A stretch of 64,000 nt of DNA from Halomonas salipaludis (GCF_002286975.1 NZ_NSKB01000001.1:64733-128732); one strand, 5' to 3'; positions 35,318 to 45,832 are shown, counted from the first letter of the stretch. Translations and numbers: made by a program. The notes: generated by a model not told the origin, from the sequence alone.

Positions 35318-36292
35318 ATGCAAAAGTCTCTGCTCGCCACCCTGATCGCTGCCGGCATGCTGGCAGCGCCTTATGCCTTAGCCAATGCCATCGAGATTCA
35401 GGTCAACAACACCATGAGCGAGGGCGGCTCCGAGAGCGATGCCGTCGAGCGCTTTGCCGAGTATCTGGAGGAGCATGCCCCGGGCCGATTCGATGTGCGC
35501 CCGTTCCTCGCCGGTTCCCTGGGCGGTGAAAACTCGGTACTCGAGCTGCTCAATCTCGGCCAGACCCAGCTATCGATTACCGGCGGCAACTGGCGCCAGC
35601 AGTACGCCGAGGAGTATGACGCCATTACCGTGCCGTTTGTCTTCTCTACCTGGGAGGAGGTTGATGCCTTCATGGAGAGTCCCTCCGGCCAGCGGCTGAT
35701 CGAGCAGGCTGAGGAGCGCGGCGGGCTGAAGTACTTCGGTACTCAGCATCGCGGGCCGCGCCACATGACCGCCAATCAGGCGATCCACTCACCGCAGGAC
35801 CTCGAGGGCTTCCGCCTGCGCCTGCCGTCACTGCCGGTATGGTTGGAGGTCTGGGAGGAGATCGGCGCCCAGGTCGTCAATGTGCCGGCGCCGGAGATCT
35901 ACCTGTCGATGCAGACCGGCCAGGTCGATGGCCACGAGAACTCCCTTTCTTCACCTTATACTCGCCAGCTGTGGGAGGTGCAGGACCACATCATCCTCAC
36001 CAGCCATGTGCAGTTCCCTTGGAACTGGGTGGCCAGCAGTCAGTGGTGGGATGGTCTCGAGGCAGACGACCAGGATCTGATTGCCGAGGCGATCCATGTG
36101 GCACGCGAATACGGCACCGAGCGCGAGCGCGAACTCGATGAGTATTACCTCGAGCAGCTCGAGGAGCGCGGCATGACCATTATCGAGCCCGATATCGATG
36201 CCTTCCGCGACGCCGCCATGCCGGCCATCGAACGACTGCTCGATGGCATGGCCGATGGGGTGATGGACGATGCCCTGGGCGACGATGCCTAA
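35318..36292 (+). CDS. TRAP transporter solute-binding protein (DctP family)
   Basis: This 324-residue periplasmic receptor has a 22-residue signal peptide (QKSLLATLIAAGMLAAPYALA). The DctP helix-strand core includes GPRHMTAN with the conserved Arg and FRLRLPSLPVWLEVWEEIGA with the ligand-carboxylate Arg near 165-170. The usual QTGQVDGHENS follows, matching the family pattern (Q.G.(V/I)DG.E). It is the first gene of a TRAP-plus-catabolic operon. The organic acid it binds is not known. Confidence 0.92.
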   Translation: MQKSLLATLIAAGMLAAPYALANAIEIQVNNTMSEGGSESDAVERFAEYLEEHAPGRFDVRPFLAGSLGGENSVLELLNLGQTQLSITGGNWRQQYAEEYDAITVPFVFSTWEEVDAFMESPSGQRLIEQAEERGGLKYFGTQHRGPRHMTANQAIHSPQDLEGFRLRLPSLPVWLEVWEEIGAQVVNVPAPEIYLSMQTGQVDGHENSLSSPYTRQLWEVQDHIILTSHVQFPWNWVASSQWWDGLEADDQDLIAEAIHVAREYGTERERELDEYYLEQLEERGMTIIEPDIDAFRDAAMPAIERLLDGMADGVMDDALGDDA

Positions 36293-36311
36293 GGCCATGG
36301 TGCCATGAGCG

Positions 36312-36346
36312 GCAACAGCGGCGACCCTGCGGGGCGCCGCTGTTGC
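36312..36346 (+). promoter_or_regulatory. Intra-operon hairpin between the TRAP receptor and membrane genes
   Basis: A perfect 12-bp stem (GCAACAGCGGCG / CGCCGCTGTTGC) with an 11-base loop lies 20 bases after the receptor stop and has no T tract. Such stems commonly stabilise the receptor part of the mRNA or partly terminate it, so that more receptor than permease is made. Confidence 0.6.
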
Positions 36347-36374
36347 ATTGTGAACGACCTCTGAGGAGTCTGCC

Positions 36375-36917
36375 GTGTCCCGTTCTCCCACGCCGCCCGC
36401 CGCCACCCTCGACCGGGTGGCCTTTTACCTTCTGCGGGGGCTGACCTTGGGGTGCGATATCCTCGGGGTCGTGCTGCTGGCAGGGGTATTGCTGCTGCTC
36501 TCCAGCGCCGTGGTGGCGCGCGATCTGCTTGGCCTGGGCATGCCCTGGTCGGAGGAGGTCGCCTCGCTGCTGGCCATCTATGCGATCGGCTTCGGCTCAC
36601 TCTCGGCCTGGGTGCGTGGCGAACACCTGGTGGTCGATCTGTTCAGCCACCGTCTCTCCGGCATGGCGCGGGGCGTGCAGTATCGGCTCGTCGCGCTGCT
36701 CTCATGCGGATTTTTCGTGCTCGCGGCCTGGGGCGCCTGGGTCATGGTGGGGGCCAGTGCCCACAATCGCAACGTGTCGCTGGGCATCAGCTTCAGTTAC
36801 CTCTATCTGGGCATCCTGATTGGCTTCGCTGGCATGGCGGTGCTGTCGGCCTGGCAGGCGCTGCGAGGCCCCGTCGAGTGGCGAGCTGCGGCGGACATGC
36901 ACGAGGAGGGGGCCTGA
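36375..36917 (+). CDS. TRAP transporter small permease (DctQ family)
   Basis: This 180-residue protein has four membrane helices. The DctQ-typical stretch MPWSEEVASLLAIYAIGFGSLSAWVRGEHL lies near residues 56-85, and a further helix pair follows. Its stop overlaps the large permease ATG by one base (TGATG). It forms the membrane part of the sodium-driven TRAP importer with DctM. Confidence 0.9.
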   Translation: MSRSPTPPAATLDRVAFYLLRGLTLGCDILGVVLLAGVLLLLSSAVVARDLLGLGMPWSEEVASLLAIYAIGFGSLSAWVRGEHLVVDLFSHRLSGMARGVQYRLVALLSCGFFVLAAWGAWVMVGASAHNRNVSLGISFSYLYLGILIGFAGMAVLSAWQALRGPVEWRAAADMHEEGA

Positions 36918-38212
36918 TGCTCGAGCTGCTGATCTTCGTGGGTGCCCTGCTGGTGTTGATGGCCATCGGCCTGCCCGTCGTCGTGGCCATCGGCATTACC
37001 TCGTTCGTTGCGCTGGGAATGACCAGTGCCACCGGATTGTCGGTGGAGCTGATGTCGTTGCGCATGGTGCAAACGCTGAACAATTACACTCTGCTAGCGA
37101 TACCACTGTTCATCCTGGCCGCCAATATCATGAACTCGGGGTCTACGACCTCGCGAATCTTCGATTTTGCCACTGCCTTGGTCGGCTTTACCAAGGGCGG
37201 GCTGGGGCATGCCAACGTGGTCGCCAGCTCGCTGTTTGCCACCATGTCGGGTACCGCGGTAGCCGATGCGGCAGGCCTGGGTAGCGTCGAGATCAAGGCT
37301 ATGAAGGAGCGCGGTTACGATCTTGGCTATTCGGCGGGAATCACCGCGACCTCCAGCGTGATCGGACCGATCCTGCCGCCCTCCATCGCCCTGGTGGTGT
37401 ATGGCTGGCTGGCCAATGTGAGTATCGGTGCGCTGTTCATGGCCGGCCTGTTGCCGGGCATCCTGATGGCGCTGATGTTGATGGGATTGACCGTGGTACT
37501 GGCGGTCACCAACCGGGTGACGATGCCGGCGCCGACGCCTTTCTCGGGGCGCGAGGTACTGCGCACCGGCCGTCGGGCGATTCTGCCGCTGGTGATGCCG
37601 GCGATCATCGTCGGCGGCATCTGGAGCGGGTTCTTTTCGCCCACTGAGGCCGGCGCGGTGGCCTCTCTCTACGCCTTGATTCTCGGCGGCCTGATCTACC
37701 GCGATCTGGGTCTAATCGATCTCTATCGTGCATTCCGCCGCACGCTGATGTTCAGTGCTGCGATCCTGCTGATCATCGCGGTATCGAGCTTCTATGGCTG
37801 GCTGTTGGTGCGCATTGGCATTCCCCAGGCGCTGGCCGGACAGGTGGCGGGGCTGGAGGTATCGACCCTGGTGCTGCTGCTCGGCTTTGCCCTGTTCTTC
37901 CTGCTGATCGGCTGCTTCATGTCGGTGATCGAGAGCATTCTGATCTTTACGCCGATCGTGGTGCCGGCGGCGCTGGCGGCGGGACTCGATCCACTGCATT
38001 TCGGCATCGTGATGGTCATCACGCTGTCGGTGGGTGTGGTGACGCCGCCGTTCGGCACGGTGCTGTTCCTGATGGTGGGGATTACTCGATTGCGCTACGG
38101 TCAGGTAGTGATGTCGGTGTTGCCCTTTCTGGTGCCGATTTTTGCCACCATCCTGATCCTGATCGCCTTTCCCAGCTTGGTGACCTGGTTACCGGCACGA
38201 CTGGGGTACTGA
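36917..38212 (+). CDS. TRAP transporter large permease (DctM family)
   Basis: This 431-residue protein has about 12 helices. Conserved DctM segments are AIPLFILAANIMNSG, MSGTAVADAAGLG, GPILPPSIALVVYGWLANVSIGALFMAGLLPG and SPTEAGAVASLYAL. The start codon is fixed by the TGATG overlap with DctQ; a longer in-frame reading upstream is a shadow of that gene. It couples substrate uptake to the sodium gradient, which suits a halophile. Confidence 0.93.
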   Translation: MLELLIFVGALLVLMAIGLPVVVAIGITSFVALGMTSATGLSVELMSLRMVQTLNNYTLLAIPLFILAANIMNSGSTTSRIFDFATALVGFTKGGLGHANVVASSLFATMSGTAVADAAGLGSVEIKAMKERGYDLGYSAGITATSSVIGPILPPSIALVVYGWLANVSIGALFMAGLLPGILMALMLMGLTVVLAVTNRVTMPAPTPFSGREVLRTGRRAILPLVMPAIIVGGIWSGFFSPTEAGAVASLYALILGGLIYRDLGLIDLYRAFRRTLMFSAAILLIIAVSSFYGWLLVRIGIPQALAGQVAGLEVSTLVLLLGFALFFLLIGCFMSVIESILIFTPIVVPAALAAGLDPLHFGIVMVITLSVGVVTPPFGTVLFLMVGITRLRYGQVVMSVLPFLVPIFATILILIAFPSLVTWLPARLGY

Positions 38213-38223
38213 CGAGGACGTCC

Positions 38224-39258
38224 ATGCAACTCTATTATCACCCCGACCAGGAGCGCCACGCCCCGCCCAGCTTTCTGCTTCGCGGCCGCCAGGTGGCCTC
38301 GCCGGAAGGGCCGTTGCGTGCCGAACTACTGTCTGCTGGCCTGGATGCGTGCGGCCTGTCACTGGTCGCGCCTGCCACCAACGACGATGAGCGACTGCGC
38401 GAGCGGCTGCTGCGCATCCATACGCCGCGCTATCTCGAATTTCTCGAGACCATTCACGCCCGCTGGCAGGCGTTGCCGGACGCCGCCGAGGTCGTCGCGC
38501 CCAACGTCCATCCCTGCGGCGGCGGCCACCACTATCCGCGTCATGCGGTGGGGCAGGTAGGTTGGCACATGCACGACATGGCCTGTCCGATGACCGCGGA
38601 GAGTTTTACCGGCATCCTGGCCAGCGCCGCCAGCGCCGAGGCCGCCGCCGAGGCGGTGTTGGCTGGCAAGCGCCACGCCTATGCGCTGTGCCGGCCACCG
38701 GGCCATCACGCCGGCCCGGAGCGGGCCGGCGGTTTCTGTTTTCTCAATAATTCGGCGTTGGTCGCCTCGGTGCTGCGCGAGCAGCATGAGCGGGTGGCGA
38801 TTCTCGACGTCGACCTGCATCATGGCAACGGCACTCAGGATATTTTCTACGCGCGGGGCGACGTGTGGACAGGTTCGCTGCATGCCGACCCGACGGATTT
38901 CTATCCGTTCTTCTGGGGCGGCGCTGACGAGACTGGCGAAGGTGAGGGGGCTGGCGCCAATTTCAATATCCCCCTGCCATTGGGCAGCGACGGCGTGGCC
39001 TTTATGGCCGCGTTGGAGCGCCTCATCGAGGCCATGCAGGCGTTTCGTCCCACGGCGCTGGTGGTGGCGCTGGGGCTCGACGCCCACAAGGCCGACCCGC
39101 TGGCCGGATTGGTGCTTGAGACCGAGGATTTCACTCTCCTGGGGCAGCGTTTGGCAGCCATCAGGCTGCCGACGGTGATCGTCCAGGAGGGGGGCTACCC
39201 GACGCAGCACCTGGGGGCCAACCTGGCTGCGTTCATGCGTGGCTACTGTCAGACCTGA
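38224..39258 (+). CDS. Acetylpolyamine amidohydrolase / histone-deacetylase-family enzyme
   Basis: This 344-residue zinc amidohydrolase has PPGHHAG at 158-164 with the tandem catalytic histidines and DVDLHHGNG at 195-203 with Asp/His zinc ligands. A second zinc Asp lies in GLDAHKADPL. The N-terminal insert is typical of AphA-type enzymes, which deacetylate acetylputrescine and related acylated amines. It starts 11 bases after dctM, so the TRAP system probably imports an N-acetylated amine or amino acid that this enzyme deacetylates in the cytoplasm. Confidence 0.88.
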   Translation: MQLYYHPDQERHAPPSFLLRGRQVASPEGPLRAELLSAGLDACGLSLVAPATNDDERLRERLLRIHTPRYLEFLETIHARWQALPDAAEVVAPNVHPCGGGHHYPRHAVGQVGWHMHDMACPMTAESFTGILASAASAEAAAEAVLAGKRHAYALCRPPGHHAGPERAGGFCFLNNSALVASVLREQHERVAILDVDLHHGNGTQDIFYARGDVWTGSLHADPTDFYPFFWGGADETGEGEGAGANFNIPLPLGSDGVAFMAALERLIEAMQAFRPTALVVALGLDAHKADPLAGLVLETEDFTLLGQRLAAIRLPTVIVQEGGYPTQHLGANLAAFMRGYCQT

Positions 39259-39283
39259 CCATCTATTGCACACGGAGCAGCAT

Positions 39284-39640
39284 ATGAGCATCCAGTATCA
39301 CGACAGCAACACCCGCATGAGCCAGGCCACCTTGCATAATGGCACCGTCTACCTGGCCGGCCAGGTGCCCGATGATGCCAGCGCCGACATGCGTGGCCAG
39401 ACAGAGCAGGTGCTGGCCAAGATCGAGCGCTTGCTGGCCGGCGCCGGCAGCTCCAAGGAGCATCTGCTCAGCGCCCAGATCTGGGTCACCAGCATGGCTG
39501 AGCTCGACCAGATGAATGCCGCTTGGGATGCCTGGGTGGTGCCCGGTCGCCCGCCGGTGCGCGCCGCCACCGAAGCCAAGCTGGCCAAACCCGAGTGGAA
39601 GGTCGAGATCATGGTTATCGCGGCGATTCCAGGGGCCTGA
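39284..39640 (+). CDS. RidA-family imine/enamine deaminase
   Basis: This 118-residue RidA/YjgF-fold protein has the conserved Arg in PPVRAATEAKLA and a downstream Glu in VEIMVIAAI. RidA proteins hydrolyse reactive enamines and imines made by PLP or FAD enzymes to keto acids and ammonia. It lies between the amidohydrolase and the ornithine-cyclodeaminase-like gene (next ATG one base after its stop), in a pathway that includes an FAD amino-acid oxidase. That fits an imine intermediate. Confidence 0.92.
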   Translation: MSIQYHDSNTRMSQATLHNGTVYLAGQVPDDASADMRGQTEQVLAKIERLLAGAGSSKEHLLSAQIWVTSMAELDQMNAAWDAWVVPGRPPVRAATEAKLAKPEWKVEIMVIAAIPGA

Positions 39641-39641
39641 T

Positions 39642-40583
39642 ATGCGTGTCATCTCAGCCGAAGAGGTCGCCGCGGCGCTGCCGTGGCCGGCACTGGTCGA
39701 GCGGCTGGCGTCGACCTTTCGCAACGGCGTGGAATCACCGCCGCGCCACCACCACGCCATGCAGCGGCCTGACGGCGAGGCCACCCTGCTGCTGATGCCG
39801 GCCTGGGAGCAGGCCGGGTATATTGGGGTCAAGATGGTCAACGTCTTTCCCCAGAATGCTGACCACGGCCTGCCGGCGATTGCCGGCGTCTATCTGCTTA
39901 GCGAGGGCGCCCACGGTCGCCCGCTGGCGTGCCTCGACGGCAGCGAACTGACCCGGCGGCGCACCGCCGCCGCCTCGGCGCTGGCCGCCCGAGAACTGGC
40001 GCGTGATGACGCCGAGACGCTGCTGGTGGTGGGGACCGGCAAGCTGGCGCCGATGGTGATCGAGGCCCACGCCGCGGTGCGCCCCATCAAGCGCGTGCGG
40101 ATCTGGGGGCGCCATCGCGACAAGGCCGAGCGGCTGGCCGCCGACTACGCCGGGCGTTTCGACTGCGCGGCGGTGGAGGACCTCGAGGCGGCCACCCGTG
40201 AGGCGGATATCGTCAGCTGCGTTACCCTATCCAGCGAGCCGCTGATCCGCGGCGCTTGGCTCTCGCTGGGCACCCATCTCGATCTAATCGGCGCCTTCCG
40301 CCCCAGCATGCGCGAGACTGATGCCGAGTGTTTCTCGCGCAGTGAGGTGTTCGTGGATACCTACGCCGGCGCCCAAGGAGAAGCGGGGGACATCCTGCAG
40401 GCTATCGATGAGGGCGCCTTTCGTTTCGACGACATCGGCGCCGAGCTGGCCGAGCTGCTGTGCAACGAGAAGTCGGGACGCTCCTCGAACGAGGCGATCA
40501 CCCTGTTCAAGTCGGTGGGGGCTTCGCTCGAGGATCTGGCGGCGGCCATCGAGGTCTGGGAGCAGCTCGAGGGGCGTGCATGA
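39642..40583 (+). CDS. Ornithine cyclodeaminase / mu-crystallin family protein
   Basis: This 313-residue NAD(P)-binding enzyme has the Rossmann motif VVGTGKLAP at 129-137, the substrate-binding lysine region GVKMVNVFP near 62-70 and the family stretch LTRRRTAAASALAARELA. Members are ornithine cyclodeaminases, alanine dehydrogenases or delta-1-pyrroline-2-carboxylate reductases. With RidA and a DadA-like oxidase in the same operon, an imino-acid reductase role is likelier than ornithine deamination (inference). Confidence 0.88.
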   Translation: MRVISAEEVAAALPWPALVERLASTFRNGVESPPRHHHAMQRPDGEATLLLMPAWEQAGYIGVKMVNVFPQNADHGLPAIAGVYLLSEGAHGRPLACLDGSELTRRRTAAASALAARELARDDAETLLVVGTGKLAPMVIEAHAAVRPIKRVRIWGRHRDKAERLAADYAGRFDCAAVEDLEAATREADIVSCVTLSSEPLIRGAWLSLGTHLDLIGAFRPSMRETDAECFSRSEVFVDTYAGAQGEAGDILQAIDEGAFRFDDIGAELAELLCNEKSGRSSNEAITLFKSVGASLEDLAAAIEVWEQLEGRA

Positions 40584-40717
40584 CCTGTGCCACCGGGCTG
40601 TGGCACCTGTGACGATGCCATGAACCGACTTGGGCCATGAGCCAGCTGGCGGCGCCAGGTGATAACGCAGTAGGCTGGATACGCTTATGACAACGACCGG
40701 CGTTGGGGAGAGGTGAC

Positions 40718-41992
40718 GTGCATATTGCGGTGATCGGTGCCGGCGTGGTGGGTGTGACCACGGCGCATGCCCTACAGCAGCGCGGCCACCGGGTCACGGT
40801 GGTGGAGTGCCTCGCTGCGGCGGGGCTCGAGACCAGCCGCGCCAATGCCGGCCAGCGCAGCTACGGCTATGTCTACCCCTGGGCCTCGCCGGCGATGCTC
40901 AAGAAGGCCCTGCCGTGGCTGGTCAAGCGCGACGGCCCGCTCAAGCTACGGCTACCGCCCTCGCGGCACACCTTGAGTTTTCTCGCGGCGACCTGGCGCT
41001 TTGCCCAGCAGCCCGGCCTGTTCGAGACCAACAAGCGTGCCATGCTGCGTCTTGGCGCTTATAGCCGCCAGTGTTTCGAGGCGCTGGAGGATGATGCGAC
41101 GCTCGACTTCGATGCCGGTCGGGGCGGCCTGGTCGATCTGGCCAGCGACGTCGAGTCGCTCAAGGCGCTGCAGGTCAACGCCGGGCTGCTCGGTGAGCTG
41201 GGTATCGAGCATCAACTGATGACGGCGGCCGAGGTCGCCGAGCGCGAACCTGCACTGGCCGGCAGCCAGCCGCTGGTAGGCGGCATCTGGCTGCCCGGCG
41301 ACGGAACCGGTGACTGCTACCGCTTCACCCAGGCGTTGGCCGCGGTCTGCGCGGCACGTGGGGTGGATTTCCTGTTCCAAACCCGAGTGACCGGCGCCGA
41401 GCGTGACAGCGGCGGCCATCTGCGTGCCTTGACGTTGGCCAACGCCACGGGAGAACCGCAGGCTCCGCTGGCCGCCGACGCCTTTGTGCTGTGTGCCGGC
41501 ACCGCCTCGCAGCGCCTCGGAAAGCTGTTCGGTGCCCGACTGCCGATCTATCCGGTCAAGGGCTATTCGCTGACCATGCCGCTGCGCGATGCTGCCCTGG
41601 CACCTCGCTCGACGGTGATCGATGATCGCTACAAGGTGGTATTCACACGCCTCGGCGAGCGGCTGCGGGTCACTGGCTTCGTCGAGCTTGCCGAGCATGA
41701 CCGGCAGATTCCAGCGGCGCGGCTGGCGACGCTACGCCGTGCCGTGGCAGCGCGATTCGCCGGCGCGGCCGATGTCGACGCCGCCGAATCATGGGCCGGC
41801 TTCCGGCCGATGACGCCGGATGGGCCGCCGGTGATTGGTGAAGGCAAGCGCAACAACCTATTCCTGAATACCGGCCACGGCACCTTTGGCTGGACCCTGT
41901 CGGCAGCCAGCGCCCAGCTGATCGCGCAACTGATCGACGGCGACAAGCCGGCGTTGGCCCTCGAGGCATTTCGTCCGGGGCGATTCGGCTGA
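40718..41992 (+). CDS. D-amino-acid dehydrogenase-like FAD oxidoreductase (DadA family)
   Basis: This 424-residue protein has an FAD-binding GAGVVG at 7-12 next to the start, followed by the DAO-family pattern with GHGTFGWTLS near the C-terminus. The DadA-like segment SRANAGQRSYGYVYPWASP follows the dinucleotide fold. The start is GTG at 40718, with GGGGAGAGG 6 bases upstream. Oxidation would give an imino acid for RidA or the reductase. A GTGCCAC/GTGGCAC hairpin lies between it and the previous gene, so expression may be partly separate. Confidence 0.88.
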   Translation: MHIAVIGAGVVGVTTAHALQQRGHRVTVVECLAAAGLETSRANAGQRSYGYVYPWASPAMLKKALPWLVKRDGPLKLRLPPSRHTLSFLAATWRFAQQPGLFETNKRAMLRLGAYSRQCFEALEDDATLDFDAGRGGLVDLASDVESLKALQVNAGLLGELGIEHQLMTAAEVAEREPALAGSQPLVGGIWLPGDGTGDCYRFTQALAAVCAARGVDFLFQTRVTGAERDSGGHLRALTLANATGEPQAPLAADAFVLCAGTASQRLGKLFGARLPIYPVKGYSLTMPLRDAALAPRSTVIDDRYKVVFTRLGERLRVTGFVELAEHDRQIPAARLATLRRAVAARFAGAADVDAAESWAGFRPMTPDGPPVIGEGKRNNLFLNTGHGTFGWTLSAASAQLIAQLIDGDKPALALEAFRPGRFG

Positions 41993-42017
41993 GAGAGCGT
42001 CTAGCGGACAAAAGAAA

Positions 42018-42046
42018 ACGCCATGAAGCCCGACGCTTCATGGCGT
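42018..42046. terminator. Bidirectional terminator between dadA-like and trmJ
   Basis: A perfect 12-bp stem (ACGCCATGAAGC / GCTTCATGGCGT) with a 5-base loop lies between the convergent genes. On the minus strand it is followed by TTTTCTTTT, a good terminator for trmJ. On the plus strand the tail is ATTCCTTCCT, which is weaker. Confidence 0.85.
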
Positions 42047-42187
42047 ATTCCTTCCTCCCTGAGCACCGTCCGGGTGCCATGGCCGTGGCCATTTCCTGTT
42101 GGCGCTCCCTGCGCCGTCGCATCCTTGACGAGGTAGAGCAGTATCCTTTGCGCCCGCCCAACCGTTATAGGCCGGATAGATGACAGT

Positions 42188-42958
42188 CTAGTCACGATTG
42201 CGTGACCTTTCCTTGTCATCGCTCAAATCAGTGGCGATATGCTGCTCCAGCGCGCTGAGCAGCCCGCGCAGCAGCGAGAGCTCGCGGCGTGAAGGCTGGG
42301 CGCGGGCGAACAGCGTCTGCAGCTGCTGCTCGGTGGTGGCGTGGGGCTGGGTGAGAAAGCCGCTACTGGCCATGACCCGCGAGAGATGCGCCTGGAAATG
42401 CCCCAGCTGCTCACGGGTTGGCGGCTCGGCCTGGGCCGGGCGCTGATAGCGGTAGTCGCTGGCCGGCTGCCGGCGCCAGGCGCGGTGTACTTCGTAGGCC
42501 AGCACCTGCACCGCCTGGGAAAGGTTGAGGATGCCGTAGTCGGGATTGGCCGGAATGCTCACCTGATGGCTGCACTGGCGGATCTCGTCGTTGGTCAGCC
42601 CCGAGCGCTCGCGGCCGAACACCAGTGCCACTGGTGACTGGCGGGCATGCCCGACGACCGTCTCGGCCATGGCGTCGGGTTCATCGAAGTGGGGCAGCGG
42701 CAGGCTGCGCAGTCGTGCACTGGCGCCGACCACTTGCACGCAGTCAGCCACGGCGTCGCTCAGTTCATCGACCACCCGAGCGCCGTCTAGCACGTCCTCG
42801 GCGCCGGCCGCCAGGCGCGATGCTTCGACGTCGGGGTAGCAGCGCGGCCGCACCAGCACCAGATCACTCAGCCCCATGGTCTTCATGGCGCGGGCGGCCT
42901 GGCCGATATTGCCGGGATGAAAGGTCTGGACGAGGACGATGCGGATATTGGAGAGCAT
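42188..42958 (-). CDS. trmJ: tRNA (cytidine/uridine-2'-O-)-methyltransferase TrmJ
   Basis: This 256-residue SPOUT methyltransferase modifies position 32 of tRNA. The SPOUT knot features are VLVQTFHPGNIGQAARAMKTMG near 8-29, VFGRERSGLTNDEI near 113-126 and IPANPDYGILNLSQAVQVLAYE near 136-157, which forms the SAM-binding loop. A C-terminal helical extension matches TrmJ. The gene is a single transcription unit, ended by the strong hairpin downstream. Confidence 0.92.
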   Translation of the reverse strand: MLSNIRIVLVQTFHPGNIGQAARAMKTMGLSDLVLVRPRCYPDVEASRLAAGAEDVLDGARVVDELSDAVADCVQVVGASARLRSLPLPHFDEPDAMAETVVGHARQSPVALVFGRERSGLTNDEIRQCSHQVSIPANPDYGILNLSQAVQVLAYEVHRAWRRQPASDYRYQRPAQAEPPTREQLGHFQAHLSRVMASSGFLTQPHATTEQQLQTLFARAQPSRRELSLLRGLLSALEQHIATDLSDDKERSRNRD

Positions 42959-43044
42959 GGCGGGGCTTCGCTAACGGGCAGACAAGGGGGTATGTTACAG
43001 CGCCAAGCGCCAAGCTGCTGGGCGCTTACGCTTGGCGCTCGCGC

Positions 43045-43083
43045 TAAAAAAGCAAAAACCCCGCCGGCTGTCACCGGCGGGGT
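43045..43083 (-). terminator. Rho-independent terminator of groESL
   Basis: A 10-bp perfect stem (ACCCCGCCGG / CCGGCGGGGT) with a 6-base loop is followed on the minus strand by TTTTTGCTTTTTT. It lies 27 bases after the groEL stop codon. Confidence 0.92.
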
Positions 43084-43109
43084 CTGTCTCAGGCGGTGCC
43101 TGGGCTGGC

Positions 43110-44762
<1,653 letters not shown>

Positions 44763-44809
44763 CTAATCTGAGTTCGTGAATCTAACGCAGTGCAGTAACG
44801 GGTAGAGGC

Positions 44810-45103
44810 TTAGCCTTCGACCACGGCGAGAATGTCGGACTCGCTCATGATCAGGACTTCTTCGCCGTCGATCTTCTGCTTCTCGACGCCAAAGCCATCC
44901 TTGAAGATCACCGTGTCGCCGACCTTGACGTCCAGCGGACGCACTTCGCCGTTGTCGAGAATCCGGCCGTTACCGACGGCGAGGACTTCGCCACGAGTCG
45001 GCTTTTCCTGGGCATTGCCCGGGAGCACGATGCCGCCAGCAGTTTTCTGTTCTTCTTCGACGCGACGGACGACGACGCGATCGTGCAAGGGACGGATGTT
45101 CAT
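44810..45103 (-). CDS. groES: Co-chaperonin GroES (Hsp10)
   Basis: This 97-residue lid subunit of GroEL begins [16 protein letters not shown] and contains the mobile loop [16 protein letters not shown], followed by [10 protein letters not shown]. It is the first gene of the groESL operon. A sigma-32 promoter lies 150 bases upstream, with a hairpin-rich leader in between. Confidence 0.98.
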   Translation of the reverse strand: MNIRPLHDRVVVRRVEEEQKTAGGIVLPGNAQEKPTRGEVLAVGNGRILDNGEVRPLDVKVGDTVIFKDGFGVEKQKIDGEEVLIMSESDILAVVEG

Positions 45104-45131
45104 TGCTCACGTTCTCCTGATGGTTTGCTGT

Positions 45132-45229
45132 GTCGTGATGGTTCACGACGGTCCATAACAGCTCCGGAAGCGGGCTTCCGGGAAGGCGATTGCCTTCATT
45201 GTCATTGGTGCCGAGGAGACCTCGGCACC
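45132..45229 (-). promoter_or_regulatory. Hairpin-rich groESL leader
   Basis: Four adjacent inverted repeats lie in the 5' untranslated region. They are GTCGTG/CACGAC at 45132-45149, CCGGAAG/CTTCCGG at 45164-45182, GAAGGC/GCCTTC at 45182-45197 and the 10-bp GGTGCCGAGG/CCTCGGCACC at 45207-45229. The stems are perfect. They could stabilise the mRNA or regulate translation. Confidence 0.55.
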
Positions 45230-45252
45230 GAAGCTCGTCTTCTAGCCCAACA

Positions 45253-45279
45253 GTGGGGGCTGGAGAAAGCCTTTCAAGG
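45253..45279 (-). promoter_or_regulatory. Sigma-32 (RpoH) heat-shock promoter of groESL
   Basis: On the minus strand CTTGAAA (45279-45273), a 13-base spacer and CCCCACT (45259-45253) match the RpoH consensus CTTGAAA-N13/14-CCCCAT almost perfectly. It is 150 bases upstream of the groES start. Confidence 0.88.
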
Positions 45280-45313
45280 CCGCCAAGTAAAATTTTTTAC
45301 GTTTTTCAGCCAC

Positions 45314-45832
45314 TCAGCGGCGCGAGTCGTCGCGGCTGATGAAATCGCCCTCGATGGGCCCCGCGGGATTGTCTCGATGGCCGCGGTCATGCGCTTGCCA
45401 GTCGTCGGCCGGGCGCTGACCGCTGGCCCGATGCCAGTCGTCCGGGCTCGGCCCAGGCTGTTGATGGAAACTGAAGCCGCGCGCCTTGACGCCTACCCGG
45501 CCAAAGGCGCGGCCGAGCAGTTGCCGGGTGCCGGGAATCAGGCACATGAAGCCCAGTGCGTCGGAGACGAAGCCGGGCGCCATCAGCAGGGCGCCGCCAA
45601 AGATCAAGGCGGCGCCGGTAATCAGTTCACCAGAGGGCAGTTCGCCCTGGGCGAAGCGCTGCTGAGCACGCTGTAGGGTGGCAACGCCCTGGCGGCGCAC
45701 CAGGTGGAGCCCGATGAAGCCGGTGGCCAGCACCAGCAGCAGGGTGGTGAGCAGGCCGATCTGGCTGCCCACCGAGAACAGGATGACGAAATCGAGCAGG
45801 GCGAAGAGGGTAAAGAGCAACAGGAAGGGCAT
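45314..45832 (-). CDS. fxsA: FxsA-family membrane protein
   Basis: This 172-residue protein has three to four N-terminal helices with the FxsA pattern (FLLLFTLFALLDFVILFSVGSQIG, then GLHLVRRQG, then GAALIFGGALLMAPGFVSDALGFMCLIPGTRQLLG) and a polar, Asp/Arg-rich C-terminus. E. coli FxsA overproduction suppresses F exclusion of phage T7; the normal role is unclear. AGGAG precedes the ATG at 45832. It lies directly upstream of groES on the same strand, a common arrangement. Confidence 0.9.
   Translation of the reverse strand: MPFLLLFTLFALLDFVILFSVGSQIGLLTTLLLVLATGFIGLHLVRRQGVATLQRAQQRFAQGELPSGELITGAALIFGGALLMAPGFVSDALGFMCLIPGTRQLLGRAFGRVGVKARGFSFHQQPGPSPDDWHRASGQRPADDWQAHDRGHRDNPAGPIEGDFISRDDSRR

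Noticed and set aside
35318-41992. Ectoine uptake and degradation cluster
   Set aside because: A TRAP importer with an ornithine-cyclodeaminase-like gene suggested it, but no M24-type DoeA hydrolase or DoeB is present. The deacetylase is of the histone-deacetylase family.
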